Origin: Nostoc cf. commune SO-36
GTDB taxonomy: Bacteria; Cyanobacteriota; Cyanobacteriia; Cyanobacteriales; Nostocaceae
Reading direction: 5' to 3'
Length of the DNA stretch: 64,000 nt
NCBI RefSeq assembly: GCF_023734775.1
Contig: NZ_AP025732.1
Location: 5,702,501-5,766,500, forward strand
The first letter of the stretch is position 1. The number at the start of each line of letters is the position of its first letter. Shown one piece after another: positions 47,622-58,162 of the stretch. Under the pieces are notes generated by a model. The model was not told where the DNA came from, made no database searches, and worked only from the letters and a program-made list of their open reading frames with translations. The position numbers were made by a program, and so were the translations under genes.

Positions 47622-50600
47622 CTAGTTAGTAGCTAGTTTGTCCGGCTGTTTTGCAGCTGGCGATCGCGGCGATTTCCGTCCAGAGATATCATGTAGTAAA
47701 CCCATCAGTGCAGGTACAACAGTAGGAGTCAAAATAGTAGAAAAAGCTAGACCACCTGTTAAGACAATACCCAACCCCTGATATAACTCTGAACCTTGAC
47801 CTGGTAAAACAGCTAGGGGTAACATCCCCAATACACTAGTTCCAGCAGACATGAAAATTGCACGTAAGCGATCGCTCGTCGCATTATATAAGGATGCATC
47901 AAAATCTTCACCTGATTGCTGGAGTTGCAAGGCGCGATCGACTAGTAGAATGGCGTTGTTAACAACCACACCTGTAAGGATCACAAATCCCAAAGCTGTA
48001 ATCATATCCAATGCCACATTCATTCCCGGAATCATGTTGGCAATCACTAAACTCAATAGTGCGCCACTCATACCCATCGGCACTGTTGCCATAATCACCA
48101 CTGGGTAAAGGAATGAGCGATACAACGCCACCAGTAACAAGTAAGTAATCAAAATCGAAAATGCAAAGGCAGCAGCTAATTGACCAACAGTTGTTGCTAA
48201 CTGATCTGCTGAACCTGCCAGTTCTAGCCGATAGCCTGTTGGTAAGGTAGCACGCAGAGGATTCAGAATTTCTTCTTCGGTACGTTCTACCAGCGTAGCA
48301 AGAGGGGCATCGGGTGCAAGAGAAACAGTGAGGCTAATTGAGCGCTCTAAATTGACGTGGTTAATGGCATCGGCTCCCGTTGTTTCACGAACTTCGGCAA
48401 TATCTCCCAGTTGTACTTGTCGTCCCCGCGCATATAAAGGCAATTGGCGCAGTTGTTCTGGCGTTTCCACAGCAGTATTTTGCAGTTCCACTGAAACATC
48501 TAATTCTTCTTTGCCATCAATGTAATCGGAAGCAACTCGTCCACCCAAGGCTGCTTCTACCATTGAACCAATTTCTGCTTCCGAAAGTCCCACTTCCGCA
48601 ATGCGTTCGCGGTTGGGAATCACTTGTAATTCTCCTGCACCCAATACAAAGTTTGAGCGCACATTCTGAACCCCAGCAAGCGATCGCAATTTGCCGGTAA
48701 TTTGCTTTTCTAAGTCACCAATTTGGTTTAAATCAGCGCCAACAATATCCACTTCAAATTCTTTACCCGGATCGCGGAAGATAGAAATCCGTGTTGGGAT
48801 GACAAAGCGGTATCCAGCAAAGTTACTACTTTGGGCGCGTAACCGATCCACCATATCAGCGAGTCCGGTAGTCGTGGCAAATTCTGGTTTTAAAATAGTT
48901 GCAATACCTCGCAGCGCCCCTGGACGGTCAACATACATGATGCGCTCAACTTCTGGTTGCGATCGCAGAAATTTCTGTATAGGTTCAGATTGCCGAATCG
49001 CTTCGGGTATACTGGTTCCCGGTAACGGTTCCGCCCGTAGTACAACTAAGTTACGATTTCCTTCTGGTAAATAATCGGCAGGTGGTAAGAGAAAAATACT
49101 AACCACGAGTAAAACAATCGGAATCGACAGCACAATTAATCTGCGCCCAATCCGCTTACGCCCCAGTGACCAACTAACAGTAGCGACGAGAAAGTTTTCC
49201 AGTTTGGTTTGGAAATGACGGAAAACCGCAGAGGTTTTGGCTACCATCCGTTCAAACCAATTACCGCCCCGATATTCACCACCCTCCATCATTTGCATCG
49301 CTTCCGATTGCTTGAGGAACAAACCTGATAGCATTGGGACTAAAGTTAATGCTGCAAACAGCGAGAATAGAGAAGAGGCAGAAAGAGCGATCGCCATATC
49401 AGCATAAAGTTGTCCTGCTTCACCCGTCACCATTAACAAGGGTACAAAAACCACTACGTTGGTTAAGGTGGAACCAAGCATTGCGCCCCAAACTTCCTGA
49501 GTCCCTTCAATGGCTGCTCGCATGGCACTTTTACCTTGCTGCATGTGGGTGAAAACATTCTCTATTACGACGATCGCATTATCTACAACCATACCCACTG
49601 CAAACGCTAATCCCGCCAAACTGATAATGTTTAATGTGCGTCCAAATGCAGACATGACAATAAACACCATAATCAGTGTAATGGGAATTGTAATTGCCAC
49701 CACTGCAACGGTACGCATGGAGCCAAGGAACAGAACCAAGACAATGGTTGCTAATAGCGCCCCACTAATTAAGTTGCCTTGGACAAATTCAATGGATTGA
49801 TTGATATACTGGCTCTCATCGTAGTTGTAGACAAAGCGAATCCCTTGGTTTTGCCGATCAAATTCAGTTTGCAGTGCAGCAATTTCCGCCCGAATGCCTT
49901 TAGCCACCTCTGGCACATTCGCCCCAATTTGCCGAATTACACCGACTGCTGTCCCAGGTTTGCCGTTGAACACCAACGCCCCATCTTGGGGTTTGCGTCC
50001 CATCTGGACTGTTGCTACATCTCGCAAGTAAACAGTGCCCGATTGGTCACGTCGCAGCACAAAACCTTCAATTTGTGATAAATCTTGCGATCTGCTGATT
50101 GTGCGGACTCGATATTCCCGTCGTCCCAAAATTAATGGCCCACCCCGAATATCGCGGTTGTTTTCTTGAAGAACTCGGACTACATCGCCAATTGCGAGGT
50201 TGCGATCGCTTAATGCTTTCGGATCAACCTTCACCTCTACTTCTCGTTCTTGTCCACCTACTAACAAAAATTGTCCAGTTCCCTCGACTCGCCGCAAACG
50301 GGGAATTACCACTTCTTCTGCTAAATCCCGATAACGGTCTGCATCCGGTTTAAATCCGTCTTTGGTATCAAAGGGAATCCACATCATCGGCGAACTGTTA
50401 CCACCTACCAGTTCTACACTCGATTCTTGAGCTTCTGGCGGCAAGCTTTCCACCTGTTGCAAGCGGTTGAGAACATCTACCATCCGCTCTCTGGCGTTGG
50501 CATCCTGAGCAAATTCCAAGGTAATGCTGCTGCGTCCAGCACGAGAAGTACTGCTAATTTCTTGGACACCTAGCACCTCTTCCATCTGTTCTTCGATGGG

Positions 50601-50795
50601 GCGGGTAATTAAGTCTTCTACTTCTGTTGGGCCTGCGCCGGGATATGTAGTTGTGATCGTAATTTCTGGGCGATCGCCTCCTGGCTGCAATTCTAGGGGT
50701 AACTTTAGTAGGGAGAATACCCCAAACATTGCTAGCAAGCAAAACAAAACAAAAGTTCCATGTCGCCAACGAACGGCGGTTTCAATAAAGTTCAT
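47622..50795 (-). CDS. RND-family efflux permease (AcrB/HAE1 type)
   Basis: 1057 residues, the proton-driven inner-membrane pump of a tripartite efflux system. Two copies of helices around large periplasmic loops are clear: first helix (WRHGTFVLFCLLAMFGVFSL), GMVVDNAIVVIENVFTH in TM4 and VVNNAILLVDRALQL in TM10. The length is normal. TM4 has Asp-Asn where AcrB has Asp-Asp, as in a subset of HAE pumps. Its adaptor lies upstream on the same strand, so the two should form an operon; no outer-membrane TolC-type gene is nearby. Confidence 0.93.
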   Translation of the reverse strand: MNFIETAVRWRHGTFVLFCLLAMFGVFSLLKLPLELQPGGDRPEITITTTYPGAGPTEVEDLITRPIEEQMEEVLGVQEISSTSRAGRSSITLEFAQDANARERMVDVLNRLQQVESLPPEAQESSVELVGGNSSPMMWIPFDTKDGFKPDADRYRDLAEEVVIPRLRRVEGTGQFLLVGGQEREVEVKVDPKALSDRNLAIGDVVRVLQENNRDIRGGPLILGRREYRVRTISRSQDLSQIEGFVLRRDQSGTVYLRDVATVQMGRKPQDGALVFNGKPGTAVGVIRQIGANVPEVAKGIRAEIAALQTEFDRQNQGIRFVYNYDESQYINQSIEFVQGNLISGALLATIVLVLFLGSMRTVAVVAITIPITLIMVFIVMSAFGRTLNIISLAGLAFAVGMVVDNAIVVIENVFTHMQQGKSAMRAAIEGTQEVWGAMLGSTLTNVVVFVPLLMVTGEAGQLYADMAIALSASSLFSLFAALTLVPMLSGLFLKQSEAMQMMEGGEYRGGNWFERMVAKTSAVFRHFQTKLENFLVATVSWSLGRKRIGRRLIVLSIPIVLLVVSIFLLPPADYLPEGNRNLVVLRAEPLPGTSIPEAIRQSEPIQKFLRSQPEVERIMYVDRPGALRGIATILKPEFATTTGLADMVDRLRAQSSNFAGYRFVIPTRISIFRDPGKEFEVDIVGADLNQIGDLEKQITGKLRSLAGVQNVRSNFVLGAGELQVIPNRERIAEVGLSEAEIGSMVEAALGGRVASDYIDGKEELDVSVELQNTAVETPEQLRQLPLYARGRQVQLGDIAEVRETTGADAINHVNLERSISLTVSLAPDAPLATLVERTEEEILNPLRATLPTGYRLELAGSADQLATTVGQLAAAFAFSILITYLLLVALYRSFLYPVVIMATVPMGMSGALLSLVIANMIPGMNVALDMITALGFVILTGVVVNNAILLVDRALQLQQSGEDFDASLYNATSDRLRAIFMSAGTSVLGMLPLAVLPGQGSELYQGLGIVLTGGLAFSTILTPTVVPALMGLLHDISGRKSPRSPAAKQPDKLATN

Positions 50796-51005
50796 ATTAA
50801 TTCGTAATTCAGAAAATTATATCTAAACTGGGTTATCCAATATTTTGAAGGAAAGGTTAAAGGAGAAAGAGACGATTCTTCCTCTTTAACCAACTTCTGC
50901 AAGAAGTCTATGGAAGTGTGGTGCAACCGATGTTTTAACCAATTTTGGGGGTTTAAATCCCCGGACGCTCGCAGACTCGCTAACGCTGCGCTAACACAAA
51001 ACGTA

Positions 51006-51036
51006 ATTGCGAATTGCGAATTGCGAATTGCGAATT
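51006..51036. repeat. Heptamer repeat (GCGAATT)n
   Basis: About four tandem units of GCGAATT between the RND adaptor and pump genes. It adds to a 245-base gap within the probable operon. Confidence 0.8.
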
Positions 51037-51039
51037 GTT

Positions 51040-52389
51040 TTAATTTGGATCAACTATCTTTACAGGCGCACCATCTTGCAATCCATCACCGCCACGTAGC
51101 ACTATGCGTTGACCGGTGCGTAAAGTGGGATGATAAATTGCGACATTTTTACCCATGTCAGAAACCATCTCGACTGGAGTTTGTTTAGCTTTGCCATCTG
51201 CAACTGCAAAAACTAGCCACTCGTTTTGTCTTCTGGTTAATGCATCTCGTGATACTACAAAGCTGGAGCGATTCGAGGGCATATTTAGGTTGCCTGCGAT
51301 CGCCATTCCTGGTATTAATCCTGATGGGGGTTTGTTAATTTGGACACGCACAAGCTGGCGACGAGAGGCTGTATCAGCAGAAGGGACTACAGCAGTAATA
51401 GTGGCGCGTTGTTTCCATTGCGGTAGGGCGCGAGTTGTGAGATCGATTGTCATCCCTGGGGTAACTTTACCACTGAGTTCTTCTGGTAACTCTAGGAAAA
51501 TGTCGAAGCGATCGCCTGCTACTAAGGTGACAATTTCACCAGAACTTTGGACTAAATCACCATTGCTGATATGACGAGTCTGCACTATTCCCGATTCCGA
51601 TGCCAGAATTCGCGTGCGCTGTTGGGCTAATTCTGCTTGAGCTAAGGTGGCTTTGGCTGCTTCTACATTTGCTCGTTGAGCGGCAATTTCTTCTTGAATC
51701 GGCCCAGCTTTCGCTTCAGCAAGTTCTGCTTCGGCTTCTAACCGTTCTCCTTGAATGCTATTCAATTGTGCTTGGGCTTCCACTAACAATCTTTGAGATA
51801 AAGCACCCTCTTTCACAAGATCGCTAGTTCGTTTTAGGTTATCCCGTGCTTCCAGTTCTCGCGCCTTCGCAGATGTGACAGCCGCTTGCCGTTGAGCAAT
51901 GATTTCAGGACGAGTGCCAACTTCCAAACGTGCCAAATTGCTGCGCTGTTGTGCCAGTTGCGCTCGTGCTTGGCTAATTGCCAATTGCTGATCGGTATCA
52001 TCTAATAATGCGATCGCCATCCCTATTGTGACGCGATCGCCCGGTTGCACTGAAATTTTCTTGACAATTCCACTAGTTTGAGCGCGGATTGTTGACTGCT
52101 GAGTGGCTTCTACTTGTCCCAACAACTGGACACTTCTTGTAGCACTTCCAGTTGCGAGGGAGATTGTTTCAATTGGTTTTGCAGGTGGCAACCCTTGTTG
52201 TGCCACAGAAGAGGGTTGTGTGCCACCAGGAGCAAACATCCGCCAGAGGATAATGCCACCGGTTGCCAAAAATGAAATCAGCAATCTCCAGAACCAAGGT
52301 TTACCCGAACGAGTCGGTGCTAACTCAGAAGGCACAGAACTATCTGATTGGGTTTCAACCTTTGAAACTTCGGTTTCAGAAGTATCCAT
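51040..52389 (-). CDS. RND efflux periplasmic adaptor (HlyD/MFP family)
   Basis: 449 residues. N-terminal membrane anchor (WRLLISFLATGGIILW, about residues 34-50), barrel-sandwich hybrid (GQVEATQQSTIRAQTSGIV, SVQPGDRVTIGMAIALLDD), a long coiled-coil hairpin (ARAQLAQQRSNLARLEVG to AKATLAQAELAQQRT), beta-barrel and a membrane-proximal domain (NKPPSGLIPGMAIAGNLNMP). It bridges the pump to an outer-membrane channel. The pump gene follows about 245 bases on; a heptamer repeat lies between. Confidence 0.92.
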   Translation of the reverse strand: MDTSETEVSKVETQSDSSVPSELAPTRSGKPWFWRLLISFLATGGIILWRMFAPGGTQPSSVAQQGLPPAKPIETISLATGSATRSVQLLGQVEATQQSTIRAQTSGIVKKISVQPGDRVTIGMAIALLDDTDQQLAISQARAQLAQQRSNLARLEVGTRPEIIAQRQAAVTSAKARELEARDNLKRTSDLVKEGALSQRLLVEAQAQLNSIQGERLEAEAELAEAKAGPIQEEIAAQRANVEAAKATLAQAELAQQRTRILASESGIVQTRHISNGDLVQSSGEIVTLVAGDRFDIFLELPEELSGKVTPGMTIDLTTRALPQWKQRATITAVVPSADTASRRQLVRVQINKPPSGLIPGMAIAGNLNMPSNRSSFVVSRDALTRRQNEWLVFAVADGKAKQTPVEMVSDMGKNVAIYHPTLRTGQRIVLRGGDGLQDGAPVKIVDPN

Positions 52390-52618
52390 AGCGATTAACG
52401 GTGGGCTACTGAGGGTTAAGTACTAACTATTAACCGTTGAAAGTGAACAATGAATAGTCAAATGTTTGCTATCAACAGTCAATTATTTAGACAAAAGTAA
52501 AATTATGTTACTTTTTTGTAGTTTATTAGATAAATATGACAAAGAAATGTCAAAGATGGTCATCGGTCATTAGACCTCTTGTATAAATTAAAAATAAGAA
52601 CCCCACCTAGTTTGCCTA

Positions 52619-52870
52619 GTGTGTATACACAAATCTTTTAAATTTACTGCGTAGTGTAGGGTAAATTAATTTTTGCAGGTCAATGCAACAAAGGTGCAGG
52701 TCAATGCAACAAAGGTGCAAGTTGATGCAACAAAGGTGCAGGTCAATGCAACAAAGGTGCAAGTTGATGCAACAAAGGTGCAGGTTAATGCAATAAAGGT
52801 GCAGGTTAATGCAATAAAGGTGCAGGTTAATGCAATAAAGGTGCAGGTTAAGAGACTTGTATACACCACC
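52619..52870. repeat. TIR-bounded minisatellite element (21-bp units), copy 2
   Basis: Inverted ends GTGTATACACAAATCTTTTA (52621) and TTAAGAGACTTGTATACACC (52848-52867) bracket about eight 21-bp units of GCAGGTCAATGCAACAAAGG type (52675-52848). Both strands are open through the array; the plus strand gives VNATKVQ heptapeptides and runs out as KVQVKRLVYTT, close to the KVQIKRLVCTP end of the protease copy at 44.8 kb. No gene is interrupted here. Confidence 0.85.
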
Positions 52871-52986
52871 GTAGCTCGAAAAACGGAGAGGGGTGTTAGA
52901 CAATACGGTTTGATTTCGGTTAAGGTTTTTTTTTGATGAAAATTCTAGATCACAAAGACGCGATAAATCATCACAAAGACGGCGAT

Positions 52987-53391
52987 TCATCGCGTCTCTT
53001 GCCTTAATGCATTGGATTCAACTATTAGTTCTTTAACCCGATCGCGCGGTAAGCCTAATTCCTGACTAAGAGCGGCTTCAAGTTTGCTTATATCTGTGAT
53101 TGGAAATTCAAATACTATCCTTGTGAGAACTGAGTTATTAGTTTTAACGTTCACCCGTGAAATTCCTTTTTCGGGGAGAACTTCGACTTTGATCGCTACT
53201 ATTCTTTTCATAATTTGTCGTGCCGATTGGGTATCTGCTAGCAGATATTTCTTGGTGAGGTTGGAACGACTTAAAATCTGATCTCCGACAAAGTTGCTCC
53301 CCAGCCAAAAAACTAACCCAATCAACGGCAAAGACAACCAAAACACAAAGCCTAATGATCGCAACGCTTGAAAAAGTTGGAGCTGCTGCAT
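52987..53391 (-). CDS. Hypothetical membrane-anchored protein
   Basis: 134 residues, not recognised. One N-terminal hydrophobic region (LGFVFWLSLPLIGLVFWLGS, residues 13-32), then a soluble alpha/beta domain with RIVAIKVEVLPEKGISRVNV and ALSQELGLPRDRVKELIVES. It diverges from the response regulator gene, from which it is 86 bases apart; the two may share control. Confidence 0.65.
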   Translation of the reverse strand: MQQLQLFQALRSLGFVFWLSLPLIGLVFWLGSNFVGDQILSRSNLTKKYLLADTQSARQIMKRIVAIKVEVLPEKGISRVNVKTNNSVLTRIVFEFPITDISKLEAALSQELGLPRDRVKELIVESNALRQETR

Positions 53392-53477
53392 GAAAGGTAT
53401 AAGGTTGAGTGTTTCCCGTCACTTTTACCTTAATCTAAAATTAGCAAGGAAAAATTACGGCAACCTGAGCAAATAGG

Positions 53478-54155
53478 ATGTTGATCTTACTAGTCGAAGA
53501 TGATCCATCGCAGTTAGAGCCACTGAGGGCAGCCTTATTGAAGGTGGGGCATACAGTCGATGCGATCGCTGATGGGGAAACAGCACAATGGTTTGCCTTT
53601 CGCAAAGACTATGACTTGCTGATTCTAGATTGGATGTTGCCTAAAGTGAGTGGCGTAGAATTGTGTCAAGTATATCGACGAGCAGGTAAGCTGGCTCCTG
53701 TATTGATGCTGACGGCGAAAGACACGGTTTTAGATAAGGTAATAGGTTTAGATGCTGGAGCCGATGATTACTTGGTAAAGCCTGTGGATGTCCTGGAGTT
53801 ATTGGCACGAGTCCGGGCACTAGGAAGGCGATCGCCTATGTGGCAAGGAGATATACTTAGCTTGGGCGATTTGCAACTTCATTTATCCAATTTGACGCTC
53901 GAACTTGGTTCGTTGACAACTCAACTTTCTAGCCGGGAGTTTCAATTGATGGAGTATTTAATGCGTCATCCCCGGCAAGTATTATCTCATAGCCAGATTG
54001 AGCAAGCCCTTTGGAGCTGCGGAGAGGAACCAGAAAGTAACGCGGTTACTACCTTGGTTCGCCGCTTGCGCCAGCGCCTACAGACCATTGGTGTCAAAGA
54101 TTGGATAGAAACAGTGCATCGGATGGGCTATCGAATAAATCCGCCAAATTTGTAA
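53478..54155 (+). CDS. OmpR-family response regulator (RppA-like)
   Basis: 225 residues. Receiver domain with acidic pair D8/D9, phospho-acceptor D51 (LILDWMLP), T79 and K101 (DYLVKPVD); then an OmpR winged helix (LSSREFQLMEYLMRHPRQVL to VHRMGYRINPP). It resembles cyanobacterial RppA, which works with kinase RppB in control of redox- and metal-responsive genes. No kinase gene follows here; petF is next on the same strand after 380 bases. The partner must be elsewhere. Confidence 0.88.
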   Translation: MLILLVEDDPSQLEPLRAALLKVGHTVDAIADGETAQWFAFRKDYDLLILDWMLPKVSGVELCQVYRRAGKLAPVLMLTAKDTVLDKVIGLDAGADDYLVKPVDVLELLARVRALGRRSPMWQGDILSLGDLQLHLSNLTLELGSLTTQLSSREFQLMEYLMRHPRQVLSHSQIEQALWSCGEEPESNAVTTLVRRLRQRLQTIGVKDWIETVHRMGYRINPPNL

Positions 54156-54835
<680 letters not shown>

Positions 54836-54977
54836 GAGTTAAGCGACTCAACTATAAACCTCTTGCAAGAGTTACTAATGTTGACAAAATACAAGCAGGG
54901 CATCTAGGGTCAATACCCTTCTAGTGTCGTGTGTGCTTCTAAAAGAGACTTTGACAAAAAGCCTAATTTTGTGTAGG

Positions 54978-55017
54978 GCAGGAACACAGTAGATGTTGTG
55001 TTCCTGCTTAATTTTTT
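54978..55017 (+). terminator. Intrinsic terminator after petF
   Basis: GCAGGAACACA (54978-54988) pairs perfectly with TGTGTTCCTGC (54997-55007), followed by TTAATTTTTT. It lies about 140 bases past the petF stop. Confidence 0.8.
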
Positions 55018-55216
55018 ATAGCAATTTTCAGATAAATAGACCACATAGTGCAATACGCTTGGGTTAAGCAAAGCGCAACCCAACAAAGCCCCGAAAATGT
55101 TGGGTTTCGTTCCTCAAACGCCACGTGCTACAAGTCGGCATAGCCGCCCAACGCAGTGGCTCCCCAACCTACACATTTCAAGGTTGTTGGCGCTAACCCA
55201 AGCGTATTGCCACATA

Positions 55217-55244
55217 GTAGGGGCGCAAGACTTTGCACTCCTAC
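55217..55244. repeat. GTAGGGGCGCA palindrome
   Basis: GTAGGGGCGCAA and TTGCACTCCTAC, an imperfect member of the GTAGGGGCACA family, in the gap between petF and the SpoIID-like gene. Confidence 0.6.
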
Positions 55245-55299
55245 GACAGATGTGGTTGAATACATGAAATTTGCTCTAAGTGTGGAGTTTCTAATTAGC

Positions 55300-56888
55300 T
55301 TAAAGTTTAATCTCTTTAGTAAGAATTTGAATCTGAGTACCAGGATAGTAAAATTGGAGAATTTTCGGACTTGACCAACCTAATTTAGCTAAATTTTGAG
55401 CGCCAGTTTGACTCAAGCCGACTCCATGTCCTAATCCACCACCAATAAAAGCGTATCCCCAGAGATTCGGTTCACCTTTGTTCAAAGGTTCTATGTAAAA
55501 AAGCGTACTTGTGGGAGCTGCAAAAGCACTGCGAACTTCGTCTTTGTGCAGAATAAAGGTGCTGCGATCAGTTTTAACCGCTAGTTCAAGGATGCGTCCA
55601 CTCTGGCTTCGCTTCACTACTGCCATCGCTTGAATTGTCTTAAATTTGGCATGGGGACTGTTTTTTCACCTGTAAAATTTCTGCAAGTCTTTGATAATAT
55701 CCTTTAAAGGGGTTTCCTTATGCCAACGAAACATATCCCACTTGCTTTCATTAAATCCTTGTTTCGTATTAATAAATTTTTGGAATTTCTTTCGTCTGCT
55801 AAATTCTGCTTAGACAAGTCCCAAAAATTAGTCGCAGCATCTAGTACAGGGCGCAGATAGGGACGATCGCTGCCATTCCAGACATCACTGAAGGAGGCGG
55901 TAACACCGCCAGTGGTAGAAGAATATAAAGCGTCTACCAGTTCATTTTTATAAGTTACTACTTTACCCCTGGTTGAGGCGATCGCTTGGTCTGTTTTGGC
56001 AGATGCTCCCTTCAGCCCATAATAAACTTGGCAATGAGTATCAGCACACAACTGATAGTTATCGGCGGCAAATCTACGTAAATTTCTCAAGGCATAAGTC
56101 CGGGCGAGAATCGCTTGGGCTTCTAGCGCCGCTTTTGGTGCATCCGTGCCTATTTCATAAGGCACAACCCCACGCAAATAAGTTTCTAAAGGTACTTGGT
56201 TAACTAGAGTGTATGTACCATAAGCATTTGGCTGCAAATTCAATCGACCAGCATAAAGACGAGCATTTTCTGGTTTGTCACTTTTATTCACCCGAATCAA
56301 ATTTTTATCTGTGCTAATTTCCAAATCATTCGGACTATAGCGATTACCATCCACCACCCAACTAACTCGCGGCACTTGTTTTAAAATCTTAGTATCGAGA
56401 TATACCTTGTCTTTGATAGAAACTTGGATGTTCTGCAATAACAAGCGTCGCAGTAAAGGAGTGCTGTAAACATCTCGTTTTGCCCAAACTTGCCAGCGTT
56501 CTGGCTGGGCTATTTCCACTTCCATTCCCTGAGAACGCCATTTATTAGCACTGTCTTCCGCAGTCTCAAAAGTGCGGTATGTGCCCAAAACTACAACTTC
56601 TTCAACTGCTGACTGGGGTAAAGCTTGCATTACTGTTTCCAGCTTTACAGGGTTCTTGGTAAACAGGATTTGCTGCTTGTTACCCGCTTGAAACTTTAAC
56701 CTTAAGCGATCGCCCTTTAGAGGTTCTAGTTGCAGCTTGGCTGTGGCTTCGGCTCCAAATCGCTGCACAATCCCAATTTTCAGTTCGATATCCTGGATAT
56801 TGCTCTCGGGCCCTGATGCAGCAGTCAGCCCCAATAGACAAAATGTTGTCAGCACAGTGTGGGAAAAACGCCAAAAAGAAAATTTCAT
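55300..56888 (-). pseudogene. SpoIID/LytB-domain protein with two single-base frameshifts
   Basis: Signal peptide at the start (MKFSFWRFSHTVLTTFCLLG); a helical/SPOR-like segment; then the SpoIID domain (NAYGTYTLVNQVPLETYLRG, LEAQAILARTYALRN, QVYYGLKGASAKTDQAIAST and SSTTGGVTASFSDVWNG) and the C-terminal GHGVGLSQTGAQNLAKLGWS. SpoIID-type proteins are lytic enzymes that cut denuded glycan strands. The frame breaks near 55800 (one T too few in GAAATTCC) and near 55665 (one A too many), after which the C-terminal motif is read in a third frame. Both are at homopolymers. The ATG at 56888 is preferred over an upstream ATG that would precede the signal peptide by 50 residues. Confidence 0.85.
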
Positions 56889-56921
56889 GGCTACCTGATA
56901 GTGAAGCGATAGCGAGTAATC

Positions 56922-56958
56922 GTTCGCGCAGCATCTGTCTACGACATGCTGCGCGAAC
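56922..56958. repeat. Hairpin upstream of the SpoIID-like gene
   Basis: GTTCGCGCAGCAT (56922-56934) pairs perfectly with ATGCTGCGCGAAC (56946-56958). A repeat of this kind at a 5' region could affect translation. Confidence 0.7.
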
Positions 56959-57153
56959 GTAGAGAGCGTCTTCTGCCCCTTAATGCGTCGTTGGAGCTGA
57001 TTTTCCAACTGCTTTATAGCGCGGTTTTTTTGTCGCATGAGTGCCCCAATGATACCATTACCAATTTTGCCCCAAATATTAGTTGCAAAACGAAGTCATA
57101 ATGACTATGATTTATTTAGAGGTACGAAACAGAACTAGTTGGATAAACTCTTT

Positions 57154-57417
57154 ATGGTTAGAGTCCAAGAAATTCCATTAAATCAGATAAAACGGCCATT
57201 GCCCCGTGTAAACGATCCAAATAAAGTGCAAGCTTTAATGGAATCGATTACGGAAATTGGGCAACAAGAACCTATTGATGTCCTAGAAGTAGATGGACAA
57301 TATTATGGCTTTTCTGGTTGCCATCGGTATGAAGCTTGCCAGCGTTTAGGCAAAGAAACCGTTTTAGCCAGAGTCCGTAAAGCACCCCGCAGCGTTTTAA
57401 AGATGCACTTGGCATAG
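57154..57417 (+). CDS. srx: Sulfiredoxin
   Basis: 87 residues. ParB-like fold with FSGCHRYEAC; the catalytic Cys is C56 in GCHR. It restores overoxidised (sulfinic) peroxiredoxin using ATP. MVRVQEIPL at 57154 is the natural start; a TTG 15 bases upstream is possible. It is followed on the same strand by dps, so two peroxide-defence genes are neighbours. Confidence 0.85.
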   Translation: MVRVQEIPLNQIKRPLPRVNDPNKVQALMESITEIGQQEPIDVLEVDGQYYGFSGCHRYEACQRLGKETVLARVRKAPRSVLKMHLA

Positions 57418-57579
57418 AGAATGGGGAGTGAAGAAGGGTAGAGGTTATTCCCTATCACATGTCACCTCTTTGTTGGTCTTCTACGCTGGCTACTTGTCGG
57501 TTAAGATTATTCTCTGTCACCTCTCCCCTGTCACCTCTCCGCCATTCCCAATTACATATAACCTAATTAGGAGAAAATT

Positions 57580-58071
57580 ATGTCATCGAAAGTAACAGTC
57601 AAAAATTTGAATATCGGCATTGACGACGCGAGTAGGGCTAAAATTGCCGATGGTTTATCTCACCTATTGGCTGACACTTATACACTGTATCTGAAAACTC
57701 ATAACTTCCATTGGAATGTTACCGGGCCGATGTTCCAAACGTTACATCTGATGTTTGAAACCCAGTATACAGAGTTAGCCTTAGCAGTTGATTTAATAGC
57801 CGAGAGAATTAGAGCGCTTGGTTATCCAGCACCAGGAACCTACAGCGAATATGCCAAACTAAGTTCGATTCCAGAAACTCCCGGAGTTCCTAAAGCTGTG
57901 GAGATGATCGGCTTGCTAGTGGAAGGACAAGAAGCTGTAGTCAGAACTGCACGATCTATTTTCCCCCTGCTAGAAGAAGTTAACGACGAACCTACCGCCG
58001 ATTTATTAACTCAACGGATGCAAGTACACGAAAAGACAGCTTGGATGTTGAGAAGTTTACTGGAAGAATAG
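57580..58071 (+). CDS. dps: Dps-family DNA-protection / mini-ferritin
   Basis: 163 residues. Ferroxidase signature: [16 protein letters not shown] with H44 and H56, then D71 and E75 in [15 protein letters not shown]. Dps dodecamers oxidise Fe2+ with H2O2 and store iron, protecting DNA. Complete length. AGGAG precedes the ATG with good spacing. With sulfiredoxin upstream it suggests peroxide or iron-stress control. Confidence 0.92.
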   Translation: MSSKVTVKNLNIGIDDASRAKIADGLSHLLADTYTLYLKTHNFHWNVTGPMFQTLHLMFETQYTELALAVDLIAERIRALGYPAPGTYSEYAKLSSIPETPGVPKAVEMIGLLVEGQEAVVRTARSIFPLLEEVNDEPTADLLTQRMQVHEKTAWMLRSLLEE

Positions 58072-58162
58072 GGAATAGGGGATAGGGCATAGGGAATAGG
58101 GAACAGAGAATAAAACTTAATCGCCAATGCCCGATTCCCAATGCCCTAATGCCCCAAGTTCC

